From assembly GCA_007844125.1 (NCBI GenBank), contig CM017573.1:2580283-2644282 (forward strand): a DNA stretch of 64,000 nucleotides, read 5' to 3'. The translations under genes and the position numbers were made by a program. Shown here one piece after another: positions 36,065-47,204 of this stretch (positions within the stretch are counted from its first letter, which is position 1; the number at the start of each line of letters is the position of its first letter). Origin of the DNA: Sinonovacula constricta (taxonomy: Eukaryota; Mollusca; Bivalvia; Cardiida; Solecurtidae). The notes under the pieces were generated by a model, which was not told the DNA's origin, ran no database searches, and saw only the letters and a list, made by a program, of their open reading frames with translations.

Positions 36065-36270
36065 GACTGGCTGTAATAGCTCAGGTGGTAGAGTGTCAGC
36101 TTGCGGATTGGGAGGTCGTGGGTTCAAACCCCAGCCGGGTCAAACCAAAGACTTTATAGTTGGTAGTAGTGGCTTCCCTCCTAACACTCAGGGCTAAGGG
36201 GACAGCATTACGCCTGACTTGTCAGTGTCAGTATAATGAACCAGCCAGGTAATCAAGTGAATATGTATTA
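36065..36270 (+). mobile_element. tRNA-derived SINE
   Basis: The head 36065-36141 folds like a tRNA: A box taatagctcaggtggtagag, B box gggttcaaacccc, and acceptor pairing gactggc with gccgggtc. The body continues ttggtagtagtggcttccct and gtcagtgtcagtataatga, shared in part with the SINE at 24150. The continuing body shows that this is a SINE, not a tRNA gene. The 3' boundary is approximate. Confidence 0.75.
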
Positions 36271-36386
36271 AAATGGACATGTGTGCACTTACACATAGGC
36301 AATTAACAAGAGAGAATCATTCACAAAAGTTTACTAACTGACCTACGGCATACATGCCTTGCAAACAAAATAACAAACTTCTACTA

Positions 36387-36755
36387 CAGGCCTTTTTTAT
36401 GGAACAGAAATTTGGCCCTATTCCCCTAATAAAAAAGTATATATTTTTCCCCAATTTCATCTAAAAATTAAATCATTCCCCTGTCAAAAATTGGTTTTTG
36501 TTTTGAATTTTTTTTTAAATAAATGAATATGAAACACCCTGGGACAGGCCAAACTAGAGGCACTCATAAGAATGTGTTGCTCTGAAAAACAATCACTTTT
36601 GCGTCCTGACATTGATGCCATTATTATGATCAACATGCGCAACAGACGAGACATTTTTGTTAATATTTTCATCATTAGTAAAATTTTCCCTTTCTGAAAA
36701 ATTTCTCCTCTTGAAAGGACCCACCACCTTTCCCCCCAAACCCCAAAAGGGGCTG
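36387..36755. mobile_element. possible hAT-like MITE just upstream of LETMD1
   Basis: The left end caggccttttt and minus-strand right end cagccccttttgg are similar. The flanks ttctacta and ttctaatt agree at 6 of 8 positions. The interior is rich in ttcccc and gggaaa blocks. It ends about 125 bp before the LETMD1 start codon and may overlap its promoter. Confidence 0.45.
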
Positions 36756-36880
36756 TTCTAATTACATGTGTGACCACGTTGAAGCAGCCATTTGTCAGTA
36801 GATTGCAGCATTTGTTGAAATTGATGTACACGTGTGTGTACACATAAAACTTACTCTAGTATTGATTTTCTTTTTTTACC

Positions 36881-36960
36881 ATGTCTGCAGTGTCAAGTTT
36901 TAATTTGTTCAGGTTGCTGTCAAAATTGGCAGTTCTTCATGGAATTAGAAACCAAAGGGA
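36881..36960 (+). CDS. LETMD1: LETMD1 exon 1
   Basis: Encodes residues 1-26, MSAVSSFNLFRLLSKL and onwards, a likely mitochondrial targeting sequence. It ends with two bases of a split codon before gtaagc. Confidence 0.75.
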
Positions 36961-39900
36961 GTAAGCAAGTGTGTTGATCGACCCTGGTTTCTATTCCTTA
37001 AAAACAATCATCAATTTAGATTTAAAACCTATAAATTAACATACATAGTTGGAAATAAACAAGTAATGATGTAGACTGTATATATGAAATTAACACAAAA
37101 ACAAATCGTTAAAAATTAGGAAGAATATTTAAATTCACAAAAAATAACCTGAAAAATATAAAAACATTATTCACAGTAAATAAGACCTTAGCCTAATACT
37201 GCAAGTCACATGACCCAGTTTCTCAATACCACCTGATTGCCTAATTTATCGTGGGTGTTCAGTATCCCATGTTCACGTATACGACGTAATCATATCAGAT
37301 TACCCAACAAATTCCCCTGGGATGAAAAATTACTAAGACTTTTGCATCCATGGGATTTGGGTTTTACAGCTTGTTTTTTAACACCCTAAAACATACTTGC
37401 CCTGTGGTTAGATACTTGTTTATACTTTCAGATGTTACTGCAACAAGCAGCCTCAAGACTACATCAGCCCCCCAACCAAGGTCTGGCAGTACATCACCAA
37501 CAAATTCACAAAGTTTGTCACACACTATGAGAACAAGCTTGAGAAAAATGTTCCTAAAGCCTTTAATGTCTACAAGACACTGAAATGTAAGTTCCCCATT
37601 TGGAGACTGTTACTCCTTTACCTTGTAAGCAATATTATAATGTATATATGTATTTACAATTGAATCCTGGTTGTACTTAGTCAAGGATAGAATGCTTAGT
37701 AATATTTGAAATAAGGGGCTGGGAAGAAAGTGTAATTAAGTAAATTGGAAATGAACAACAGGTTTTTTTAGGATAATAAATTCAAGGTTATAAAAATATT
37801 GTCTTATTTTTAGATATTTGGCTGTTTAGATGAATGATTGAATGAATTAATGAATGCACAATTGAATTTATAGATGTACAAATAATAGAATGAATGAATG
37901 AATTAATGAGTAAGTGAAAAGAAAATTAATGATATTAATAACAATAATAATAATAATTTTGTTTAAATATTAGGTATGTTGTTGCTGTGGAAGATACAAA
38001 TTCTTGCTGTCTACACAATACATGTGCATGCAGCAAGAATAAGGTCATTTGAATCGTGAGTTGTACTTTCGTGATCAGTAGTGGAGTAGACAAACCACAG
38101 AGGCTTTCCGAAGCTACAACTTGTTTTTGGTGACCCATTGGTACAAGCAGAACACCTCGGATAATTCATGAATCATCTCTCGGATGTATGTAGGTAGTCG
38201 TCTTACCTTGGCCATTTCCCTAAATGGGACTTCTTTTGTGACAGACGTCAAAACAATGATGGCAGCTCAGATGACAGCTCACTATAGTACGATGCCTGTA
38301 AAACTTCACTTTGTGGCTGCTTCAAATGTTAATCATCCAAGTTTAATTTACCCGGCCCAGCAAAGACACAGCTGTCAAACGACAACGTTGTTTATGTTAA
38401 GTGCCAACTACATTTTAAGCATCTTCTTCTGACTTCCGGCTAACAAAACAATCGTGATTTGAGCACGTATCATTGCACCAGATACGTCCGAGGGATGATT
38501 GTCTCGAGGATGGAATTACCCGAGGATTTCCGATTGCAATCTGTAGCGTGACATTTAGTGTGATTCTACCACAGCGATACCCTTGGATAATACTGGCTTT
38601 GTACACTGTATAGAGTATACTTAACAAAGTATTTGCTCAAAAGTATTATTCAAAATATTAAATTCCTACCCTATGTACAAGAGTTGTCATTGTAGTAAAT
38701 TAGTGATTAAGTTAAATGATGCTCTTAAATGTTGTTGTTTTTATATACTTACTATAGCTTTTTTAGCTGTTGTTATTTTGTTTTGTCATACACAAACAAT
38801 TTGGGGAAAATAAATAATAAGCATAGCTTTTTTTTACCTATGATAATGCATTTCTGTACATGAAATATTAAAATAAAAAACAACAACACTTAGTCACTTA
38901 TGACATATCCTGATATAACCAAACAACCCAGCTTTGACACCTTTAACTAGTCAACTGAATGCTTGCTACAAACAAATGTGCAATCGCTAGCTCTCCACTG
39001 ACTCTTCATGTTACCATTTAACTGTTAATTGGTTCTGGGCAAAAGGCCACAGAAGCATGTTGCTTTGTTTTATCTGCTTTTAATCTTATATTATTTGTTT
39101 GCATTGAATAAAGAACAAATTGGTCTGCTGATATATTCAAATTGCTCATTTATTTCCTAATACCAAACTTTGCATGATGAAGATTCAGCTCTAAATTATC
39201 CAGAATGCCCCCTGTATACATCAATGGCAATGTGCTTTGCTAAATTATTTACTTAATCCTGGCAATCTGCTCAGGTCATCACACTTGCTTATTCAGTTGT
39301 TAGACATTGTAAATTGATTTAAGATTGCATGCATATGAGTTTAAAGATTCATAGTGTTTTTTGTTTTTTAACATTTAAAGGTGGTATCTGACAGTTTGGA
39401 CCATTGTTATCTCCCCTGCAACCAAATAAATTATTTTAATCTGAATACCTTGAAATTCCGTTTATTGGTGCCATACATCCATCTGAAAAGTAAAGCATTA
39501 CACTCCCAATTGTCTTTACAAAAATGTACTTCCTGTGCAAGCCACCTTGCACAATTAATGATTTTCAACCAAACCAGGTGTGCGCTTCATTGCCTCGGAT
39601 ACTAAAGATTATTTCACTGTATCCATGGAGCTGTGGGGAGGAAGGGAGCTGCACACATTCACCAGACGAGAGTTGGAGATCTATCAGGAGGTAAATTAGA
39701 GAGCAAGTGTAGAATAGGTTGGGGTTTGCTGCTTTATGTCCTATGTAGCTGGATCTATAAAGGCATCTTCAACATGAATCCCCCATCCCACCCTGAAAAA
39801 CGATTGTAGTTTACAGTTATATGATAAATGATCATTAAGCCTATGCCCCATTTTCGAAATGAAAGAAATACTTTACTTATCTTCCTTGTGGGAAGGTATT

Positions 39901-42900
39901 TTTGTATACTTTATATAAAAAATATTATAAATTTTATTTTTAATTTGCTTATTTATTGAAAGTGCTCATTTTAATAAACTCTTACCTCAATTGATAAGAT
40001 TCCATTTTATGCACATGCTTCTGTCTTTAGTGTTTTTCAAAAATAAAATCATAAGTTTTCTGCAGAAACAATTATATACCAAATACCTTCCCACAAGGGA
40101 GGTAAGACTAGTTTTTAACAGTGAGGGTAAAGTCCCGTTTTACAATGCTGGAGCAATGAGAATTGCCTTCATTCATCCATGCATTTTTCATTTTGAAATT
40201 ATTGAATTAATTTTTATAATTTATTTATAAGAATAATATTTACAAAACACAGGTCAAGTTCAATTTTTGGTTACAATTCACTAATTATTAGAGTGGTGAT
40301 GGCCTATTACCAAGTGTTTGGTTTTATTTTGATGTCTATTTGTCAATAACAATTACATCAACAGATTTAATTCACCTTTGGTGTATAAGTCTATTTAAAA
40401 TTTTATTTCACTTTGGGATTTTGTCACTATGCACTCTAGATTCATGGAGTAATGACCCCTTCTAGTGATTTTAAACCAAAACACTGGATCATCCATGTCC
40501 TGTAGCCACATTTAGAGTTATCCACTACTTTTTGTATCTATGAAATCAAAATAAACATTTTTTCTTTTAACTTATTTTCTACAGAATCCCCTCTGTATAA
40601 TTTGCAGATGCCACGAGACATGCCCAAGATTATAGGCTTATTGTTCTTGGCGGCCATTCCATTCATAGGCAACTTTTTGGTTGCCATTGGGTAAATATTA
40701 CAACTGTTTTATTAAAGTTTTGTTTTGTTTGATATTCATTTTCCTTGTAAAACAAGAAACCTAACTGCAAATGCTGACTGATTTTTTTTCCTTAAATAAA
40801 ATTCCTAAGTATTTCGGTAAAAAAACATCCTGTGTTACTAGATATTGATATTAGCTGAAATTAAAGCTTGTCAAATGTCCGGTTATGCCTTTTAACGATT
40901 AAACAAAACAACTGGATAACTGTTATTCATTATCTGTGTGAGAAGATCTTTTACCTGTTGTCCATCATTTGTCATTCTTGGGTAAACTTTGAAGGTTCTG
41001 CCTAAATATATTTCTGGGATATGGCTGAGCAGAAAAAGTCGTTGACTCAGCCCCTCACCGCATGGATTTGAGTCCCTGTTGGGATGAAAATGTTCATGTG
41101 GGAAGGTCTTCAAGCTGACCTGTGGTGTGCTGGTGGTTCTACTCAGACATATATCTGAGGTCTTCACCTGCCACAAATTAGCTGGATGTCACCATCCTGA
41201 AAATAATGGTGCAATATATAAAACAATCGTATTTCATGGGTCACCTGCTGTCAATTAAGAGCTGTAGATTTCCACAATATAATCCATGCATATTCAGTGT
41301 ATTAAAATTGCAATGAGCAGTTCATTGTGGCATTATGATAAAACAAGGTGCCTGGAAAAACAATTGGTGTACATTTTGCGGTGGCCAAAACACAGACTTC
41401 TGATAAAAAGAGAGGATCCAGATAATATGTTACAGATACTGCATCAGGGCGGTGTGATCCGGGAATGAAACTAAACAAATATCCTAACTCAGAAACCTGC
41501 TGCCTGATAATGTTTCCAGGTATTGGTTCCCACGCACCTTGTTTACTCACCACTTGTGGAATGACCAACAAAAGGTGGAGTTTAACCAACATTTCCACAC
41601 CCACCGTCTCTCCCAGTACCATCACGTGTTGAATGCTGTAGAGAAACAGACTCGTAGACATCTCACAGGGGAGAAACTGGATAATATGAAACAAATACTA
41701 CATAAAGTAGGTTTGATTATCATACAAGGGTTTACAAACAGCAACAACAAATATATATTTTGTTATTTGTTATTATCTTGTCATATATTCTAGGAGGATA
41801 AAGTAATAAATATATACTCGCATAGATTTGACAGTTAATGACTGATTGTTTGGGGTATGTTTTATAATTTTATTTCTAGGTATGGTAAAACTAAGCTTGT
41901 TACTTGTCTTGACAACTCAGCTATTGTTACCATTTGATTCTCTGTGACTTGGAAACTTTATAAGATATTCAGGACTGTATGTGTGTTTGCGGAATGTAAA
42001 TGCCCAAACAAGGCATAGTCTGTGCTCAAGCATGGATGGACTTTCTCCACATAACTCCCTAACATGAATTATGAGTTTGCATATCAGGAAGTTCAAGAAA
42101 GAAGTAAAGAAAATAATCTCAATATAAGAAGATGGCAAAGAATTTGTCTGGCTAATGACACATTTAGCAAGCAAAGGGTTAATAAAGGAAGAAAACTACA
42201 ACTGTATACCCCAATTATAATATGCATGTATTCTCCAGCTTGAATATTCCACCCACCCAACCTCAGAAGACTTGCTGAAGGTGCGACAGAACTTTGATAC
42301 CTTTCCCTTCAGTTTGGACAGTATGCCTACATTCTATCTGGTATGTGATTGTTGCAGTTATCCAGAAATGGTGTTTGCATGAAGTGGAATGTGTGCTGTT
42401 CTAATCTGCATTTTATCTTTCCCTATACCTTCTTTTCCTCACCTCTATACTTGTCACCCTAGCTGCAGTCTGATGGCCTGTCTCACTAGCTCTATCTTTT
42501 CCACTGTATTTTTTTTCTGCATTTGTTATAAGCTTAGCCTAGCTGAGATCTGTTGGCTTGCCTGGTTAGCTGTATTTTTCCATCTGTTCTTGCTTCTGTG
42601 TATTGTAATCTAAAATCCATTAAAAAGTGCATTTAAAAAAACGAAATGTAAGGTTGTTATTTGATGAACCTTTATAAGCAATTCATCTTATGAAAAAATC
42701 TTCCATACAACATCTGAAAATGACCTACGTTAATTTTACCAGTTTATGCATACATACTTGCACATTATCCATCCGGTAGTAATTGTTGTATAGTAAGTTG
42801 TTTTAAGTCTTAAGTTTTTCAACTTATTTTTTATCTTTCATCATTCCTATAAATAGGTTTTATCTTGCAGCGCCATGTTGCCAAGTCATGTGGATTCTCC

Positions 42901-44477
42901 AGGAGTCGACAGAAACTGCTCCATGATGGCCTTTTATTGCTACATATGGACCGAGCCATGGTGCGGGAGGGAATTGACCAACTCACTGAATCAGAACTGT
43001 GTCATGTGAGTGTTAGTAGAACTGGGCTTACTAATCACATATTTATACGGCTTTGGCAAATAGTGTAGAACCATATCAAACCAGCTCCCTGCTGGAAGCT
43101 GTCTGATTTTGATCTTCACTATTTTCTGCTGAGTCTCTAGCCATATTTCTAGGCACCTTGCAATATATGATGGTAACTAAGAATTAGTAAGGGTTATTAT
43201 CAAATGTAGTGAGCTAAGGGTTAATTATGTGGCGTCAAGAGTGGTGAAGATTAGCTGAAAAGTGCTATGGGATCTTAACTGATACACATGGTTTTTTGTC
43301 ATAGTTAGGCATTTGGCACAATAGCATTGTAGTGGGTAATTTAAAGATGTATTCAACAACCAGGATCAGAATATTAGCAGTTTTGTAGTGAGCCCTAAAG
43401 GGAAAGACTAAAATGTCGGACAGTGTTGTTTCTTTAATGACCCAAGTAAATTATGCACTGGGTGTGACTACATTAAATAAATTGACATGCTTTAGCTTAA
43501 GATGACAAAATTGTTTTAATTCTTCAGATAGCATGTCCATATATGTCCTATTTAATTACCTAAATGTACCGCTAATATATAATTATAGCATGGTTATAAC
43601 TCACTATAAATTGTTATAGCTATTGCTAAATGTAATTTTCTTAATGACAATAAGAATGATATTATATTTTCAAGCATTTTTGACAACTTTGTTTCTTATT
43701 TGCTGCAGGTGTGTATAAAACGAGGTTTGAACCCTTATGGACTTAGTAAAGAGGAAAGAGTTGATTTCTTGAAAACATGGACAGAAATTTCACTCGAGTT
43801 AGATGGTAAATATTGAACCAGATTATGTTTTAAACATTCATAGCACTAATTACACTGTCTAAACTTTTCTCATCGTTTTGTCCATAGGCAGACAGACCTA
43901 GAACAACCCTCATAAAGCCAATGTTTTGCAAGGGATAGACACCCCAAAAGCCTGTTACTGAGGCTGATGATCTGTCTGTGCTACCAGGCTAGGATAAACT
44001 AAAATTGATTATCTGTTTCAAGATATTTTTATTATTATTAAGCATTGTGATGATTGATTACGTATACTTTATGAACTCTTAAAAACATACAAAATTTAAT
44101 GTGTATATATTCTGAAATATTCATTTTTCACAACAAATGCAATAAAAAAAAAAGACATATAATACAGATAGATATTGTAGTTTGTTTTTTCTAACTTTAC
44201 TATTGTTCTTGTTTACTTTGTATCGCTATATTGAATTGCTGTATGTATTCTGATATCCATATTATACCTAATAAGTCCTGATCAATTTCAATAGTATTTT
44301 TTTTATAAATTGTACCAAAGATGCTCTTGATTATTCTGATTTGCAGAGACAAGTGTATCCCTTCTTCTTCACTGTCCTACCTTCCTAACATACAACAAAG
44401 ACAGCAATATCCGAATCATGAAGGGCAAGAAGTATGGATGGAAGCACCAACCTGCAGAACAGCTGGACAACTCATAG
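36881..44477 (+). CDS. LETMD1: LETM1 domain-containing protein 1 (LETMD1-like), 9 exons, 360 aa
   Basis: Exons 36881-36960, 37432-37586, 39578-39690, 40608-40690, 41520-41706, 42239-42340, 42871-43005, 43709-43805 and 44347-44477. All introns are GT-AG and the frame stays open. The predicted length of 360 aa equals that recalled for the human protein. Residues 1-26 resemble a mitochondrial presequence (Arg/Ser/Leu-rich, no acidic residue). The LETM1-type region follows: a conserved ITNKFTKFVTHYENKLEKNV block, FTRRELEIYQE, MPRDMPK, and a membrane segment at about 123-146 (IIGLLFLAAIPFIGNFLVAIG) followed by WFPRTLFTHHLW. The C terminus has the LETMD1-like SVSLLLHCPTFLTYN block and a basic tail. 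The family sits in the mitochondrial inner membrane and affects mitochondrial structure and function. Start chosen because the exon 1 phase (2) matches exon 2 exactly. Confidence 0.93.
37432..37586 (+). CDS. LETMD1: LETMD1 exon 2
   Basis: Residues 27-78, including KVWQYITNKFTKFVTHYENK. Acceptor ctttcag, donor gtaagt. Confidence 0.92.
38155..38525. mobile_element. inverted-repeat element in LETMD1 intron 2, about 370 bp
   Basis: The left end cctcggataattcatgaatc followed by atctctcggatgtatgt is an imperfect inverted copy of the right end (minus strand cctcgggtaattccatcctc, then caatcatccctcggacgtat). About 45 bp of inverted similarity. No clear target duplication. Confidence 0.5.
39578..39690 (+). 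CDS. LETMD1: LETMD1 exon 3
   Basis: Residues 79-116, ending FTRRELEIYQE. Phase 0 exit into donor gtaaat. Confidence 0.92.
40608..40690 (+). CDS. LETMD1: LETMD1 exon 4
   Basis: Residues 117-144: MPRDMPK and then the hydrophobic membrane segment. Confidence 0.92.
41014..41229 (+). mobile_element. SINE with Leu/Ser-type tRNA-like head, LETMD1 intron 4
   Basis: A-box region atggctgagcagaaaaagtc and B box ggatttgagtccc are spaced as in a class II (long variable arm) tRNA. A body follows (gggaaggtcttcaagctgac, then ctggatgtcaccatcctgaa) ending in gcaatatataaaac. Distinct from the other SINE family in this window. Confidence 0.6.
41520..41706 (+). CDS. LETMD1: LETMD1 exon 5
   Basis: Residues 144-206, GYWFPRTLFTHHLWNDQQKV and onwards, the conserved block after the membrane segment. 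Confidence 0.92.
42239..42340 (+). CDS. LETMD1: LETMD1 exon 6
   Basis: Residues 207-240, a helical linker region. Phase 0 at both ends. Confidence 0.88.
42871..43005 (+). CDS. LETMD1: LETMD1 exon 7
   Basis: Residues 241-285, including LLLLHMDRAMVREGIDQLTE. Confidence 0.9.
43709..43805 (+). CDS. LETMD1: LETMD1 exon 8
   Basis: Residues 286-317, CIKRGLNPYGLSKEERVDFL and onwards. Leaves in phase 1. Confidence 0.9.
44347..44477 (+). CDS. LETMD1: LETMD1 exon 9 (terminal)
   Basis: Residues 318-360, starting TSVSLLLHCPTFLTYN after the split Glu codon. Stop TAG at 44475-44477. Confidence 0.9.
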
Positions 44478-46312
44478 CAACAGTCATCATAATAACTGTC
44501 AATGCAAAATTCACCATGGCAACATCCATAGCAAGAGTCACCATAGCAACAGTATCATCTGTGTATCACAACTATCCATATGGTGTTGCAACAATTGTTA
44601 TGGAGTCTGTGATATCATGTAGCAACCAGTGTCTTACAAATGATTGAGTGTTAGTATCACTGAGATCTAGATAATGATCTGCCATGTTTATCCTGTGTAC
44701 TTATGGCAGAGTCTGGTAGCTGTATAACACAATTATGCTTGTTGGCATGGAGAAACTATTACAATTGACCAATCAACAGCTTTACCCTGACAAGAAATTT
44801 CCGCAGGACCTGACCAATCACAGGAGGTGTTTGATTGGCACATTGGTCACAGCTTTGATTGATGGCCAAAATGTAATAGTGTGTGTTTGTCAGCTGGTTC
44901 ACATGATTTGAAGGTATTTATGCTTTGGAATTGTTACCTAGGGAATAGAGTATATAACAGTTTTATTCCCTTTTATAAAAAGTAGTTTGTGTAGATTCTG
45001 AATTTTGTTGTTTTGGGGATCAAAATGATGGCTCAATGCAAAGTCCATTAGGGTCAAGGCGCATTTCCAAGTTAATTTCATAATATTTAAGCATACCATA
45101 TGTGGCCTTTATATTGCTTTATACTCATGACTGAACAAAATACTGGATCATTGACAAAGCTGCACTATATTGTATTCATAATGGGTTTTTATGCAGTTGA
45201 CAGTTCCACGTTTATTAGAGTTGACCCACCTGAACTAATGAGGTGTGGTTAGAGTGGTTCTATCAATCAGTTTATCTCTTGCTATAGTTTTGCAACAGAA
45301 GAGATCAGAGTTACAAAACTTTGTAATGAGGCCTGCCTCACAGGACAAGCCAATTGGCCACTGGATATTGTTTAGTTCTGTCATATACCTACTCCTACAG
45401 TATACTACTAGAAAATGTGACCCTGATGCTTTTAAACCTTTTTGTTTTGTTAGAAATTTAGGCACTGTTAAAAACTACTAAGACAAAGACCCAATTTCAT
45501 TAGATCTTATATTTAAGGCATTTTACCTATTGTATACATGTTAATTTTATATTTTGTTTCATTACTTTGTGATAAAAATAACATACATTGTTATGAGTTG
45601 AATGTTATTTAAGATTACAATTTCAAATTTATTTTGTCATCATTTATTTACTATGGTCCATTTTATTTATTTCTAGTCCCAGCACCATGTTAAGTGCTAT
45701 CAGGTACATTTAAATAAGGCATTGCTTAGTTCTATGTATGCAGTCTTTGCAATTTTTTTATAAAAACATGGGACCTTTGGTCTTCCTAGCTGGCAATATC
45801 TACTGCACTGGACCAAATTTTACCAGACCAGGTGGTTAGGCTCAGTAAAAGGCTGTAAAGTGTTGTTTCGTTCATACAGTTTAGTATGTAATAATTCAGA
45901 ATTTTGAATTTGATGTGTCTGAAAATTCTGGTGGACCGTCAGTCCATTTAACTTATAAAATTTAATGGACCAACAGGGATTTCGGTGGACTTTGGTCACG
46001 GTCCACAGGGTTTTGTCGAAGACTGAATATGTGCTGTATGGCACTGAATCTCATTATGTTTACTTAATATTGGAGGTACAATTATTTATACTTTTATGTT
46101 TTGTTTAGAAAAAAGTGTTATCAACAAGAGTTGATATAAGAACAAATTTCAAAATTGTTACTTAGAATCACTTCTACTAAACATTCACATCAGTTTGGTT
46201 GTATGTTCAGTTATCACCTCCACAAAATGATTCAGGACACTGGAATATTAGCCAGCTAAAAACTGATTGATTTATGATTTAATTTAGACTTGTATATCAC
46301 ATCATATTGGTA
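44478..46312. other. LETMD1 3' flank/3'UTR
   Basis: Just after the stop, accatggcaac and accatagcaac repeats occur at about 44480-44560. No canonical AATAAA was found that I would trust as the polyadenylation signal. Around 45938-45974 a small palindrome (tccatttaa/tttaatgga) occurs. No other gene is recognisable. Confidence 0.4.
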
Positions 46313-46314
46313 TA

Positions 46315-47202
46315 CAATCAACTCTCGTTATCTCAAATTTCAAGGGACCGTAGAAAATAATTTGAGATATCCGAAGTTTGAGTTATCCGAAATTAAGGAT
46401 TGTAAATCTTAAAAATCTTACCTGCTACACTTTGTCTCATATGATTTTGTGTCTAGCTTTCTCTTAACTCCTATTTAACCAGACACAGCAGCTGATCCAG
46501 CTACCCCCCAGATTTGGGTCCTTCACTGGATTGCTCAGCTGCAAGAAAGTTTAATGTCGATCTGACTATCCCCCCAGTACTAAGACCAGGTCCTTCATCA
46601 GATTGCTTGACACTTTCTTGTGTCTTGTCTGTTGCCATAACCAATCTTATTTTTTTATTCAATAATCGGTACGTGTATTGTGGGTAGGTAGTGGAAGAAT
46701 GATAAAATCACTAACGCGACCTCTCATTTTATTTACAAGTTGAGAAGTCCGTGTCAACAAGTTCTCAAAAACTGTTACAAGTACAAACTGAAACACTTCA
46801 ATCAGCGTTAATTGATTCACGAAATTGTTGTTCATTAAATCAGCTAATTAAATAATAATCGATTAACCTCTTCTCTAAATTACGTGACATCCTGATTGCC
46901 GATAATTGGCGATAGAACTCGCGCCCAAATCTTCGCGAGTTTCACGGTAGGTGTGAAAATCACTATTGTTGCCGTTTTGCATCTTATAGCAATTAGAAGT
47001 TAGAGATAGACCAACTGATTTCAACAGTTTTATACGTGTGGGGACAAAAAATTAAGTTTGATATATCCGATAATTTGACACATCCGAATTTGAGTTAAGC
47101 GGAGTCGAACTATAAAGAAACTATAGGGAAAAAACGGGACCATAGAAAACAGTTTGACATAACCAGAAATTTGAGATATTTTGAGACAACGAGAGTTGAC
47201 TG
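46315..47202. mobile_element. pogo/Tigger-like MITE, 888 bp
   Basis: The left end caatcaactctcgttatctc and minus-strand right end cagtcaactctcgttgtctc match at 18 of 20 bases. TA lies on both sides (46313-46314 and 47203-47204). Subterminal blocks with gggacc(g/a)tagaaaa and gagatatccgaa are also inverted. The cagtcaactctcgtta-type end is characteristic of pogo/Tigger elements. No transposase frame. Confidence 0.82.
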
Positions 47203-47204
47203 TA

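Noticed and set aside
36065..36141. Functional tRNA gene
   Set aside because: It folds reasonably, but SINE body sequence continues directly and matches part of another SINE in the window.
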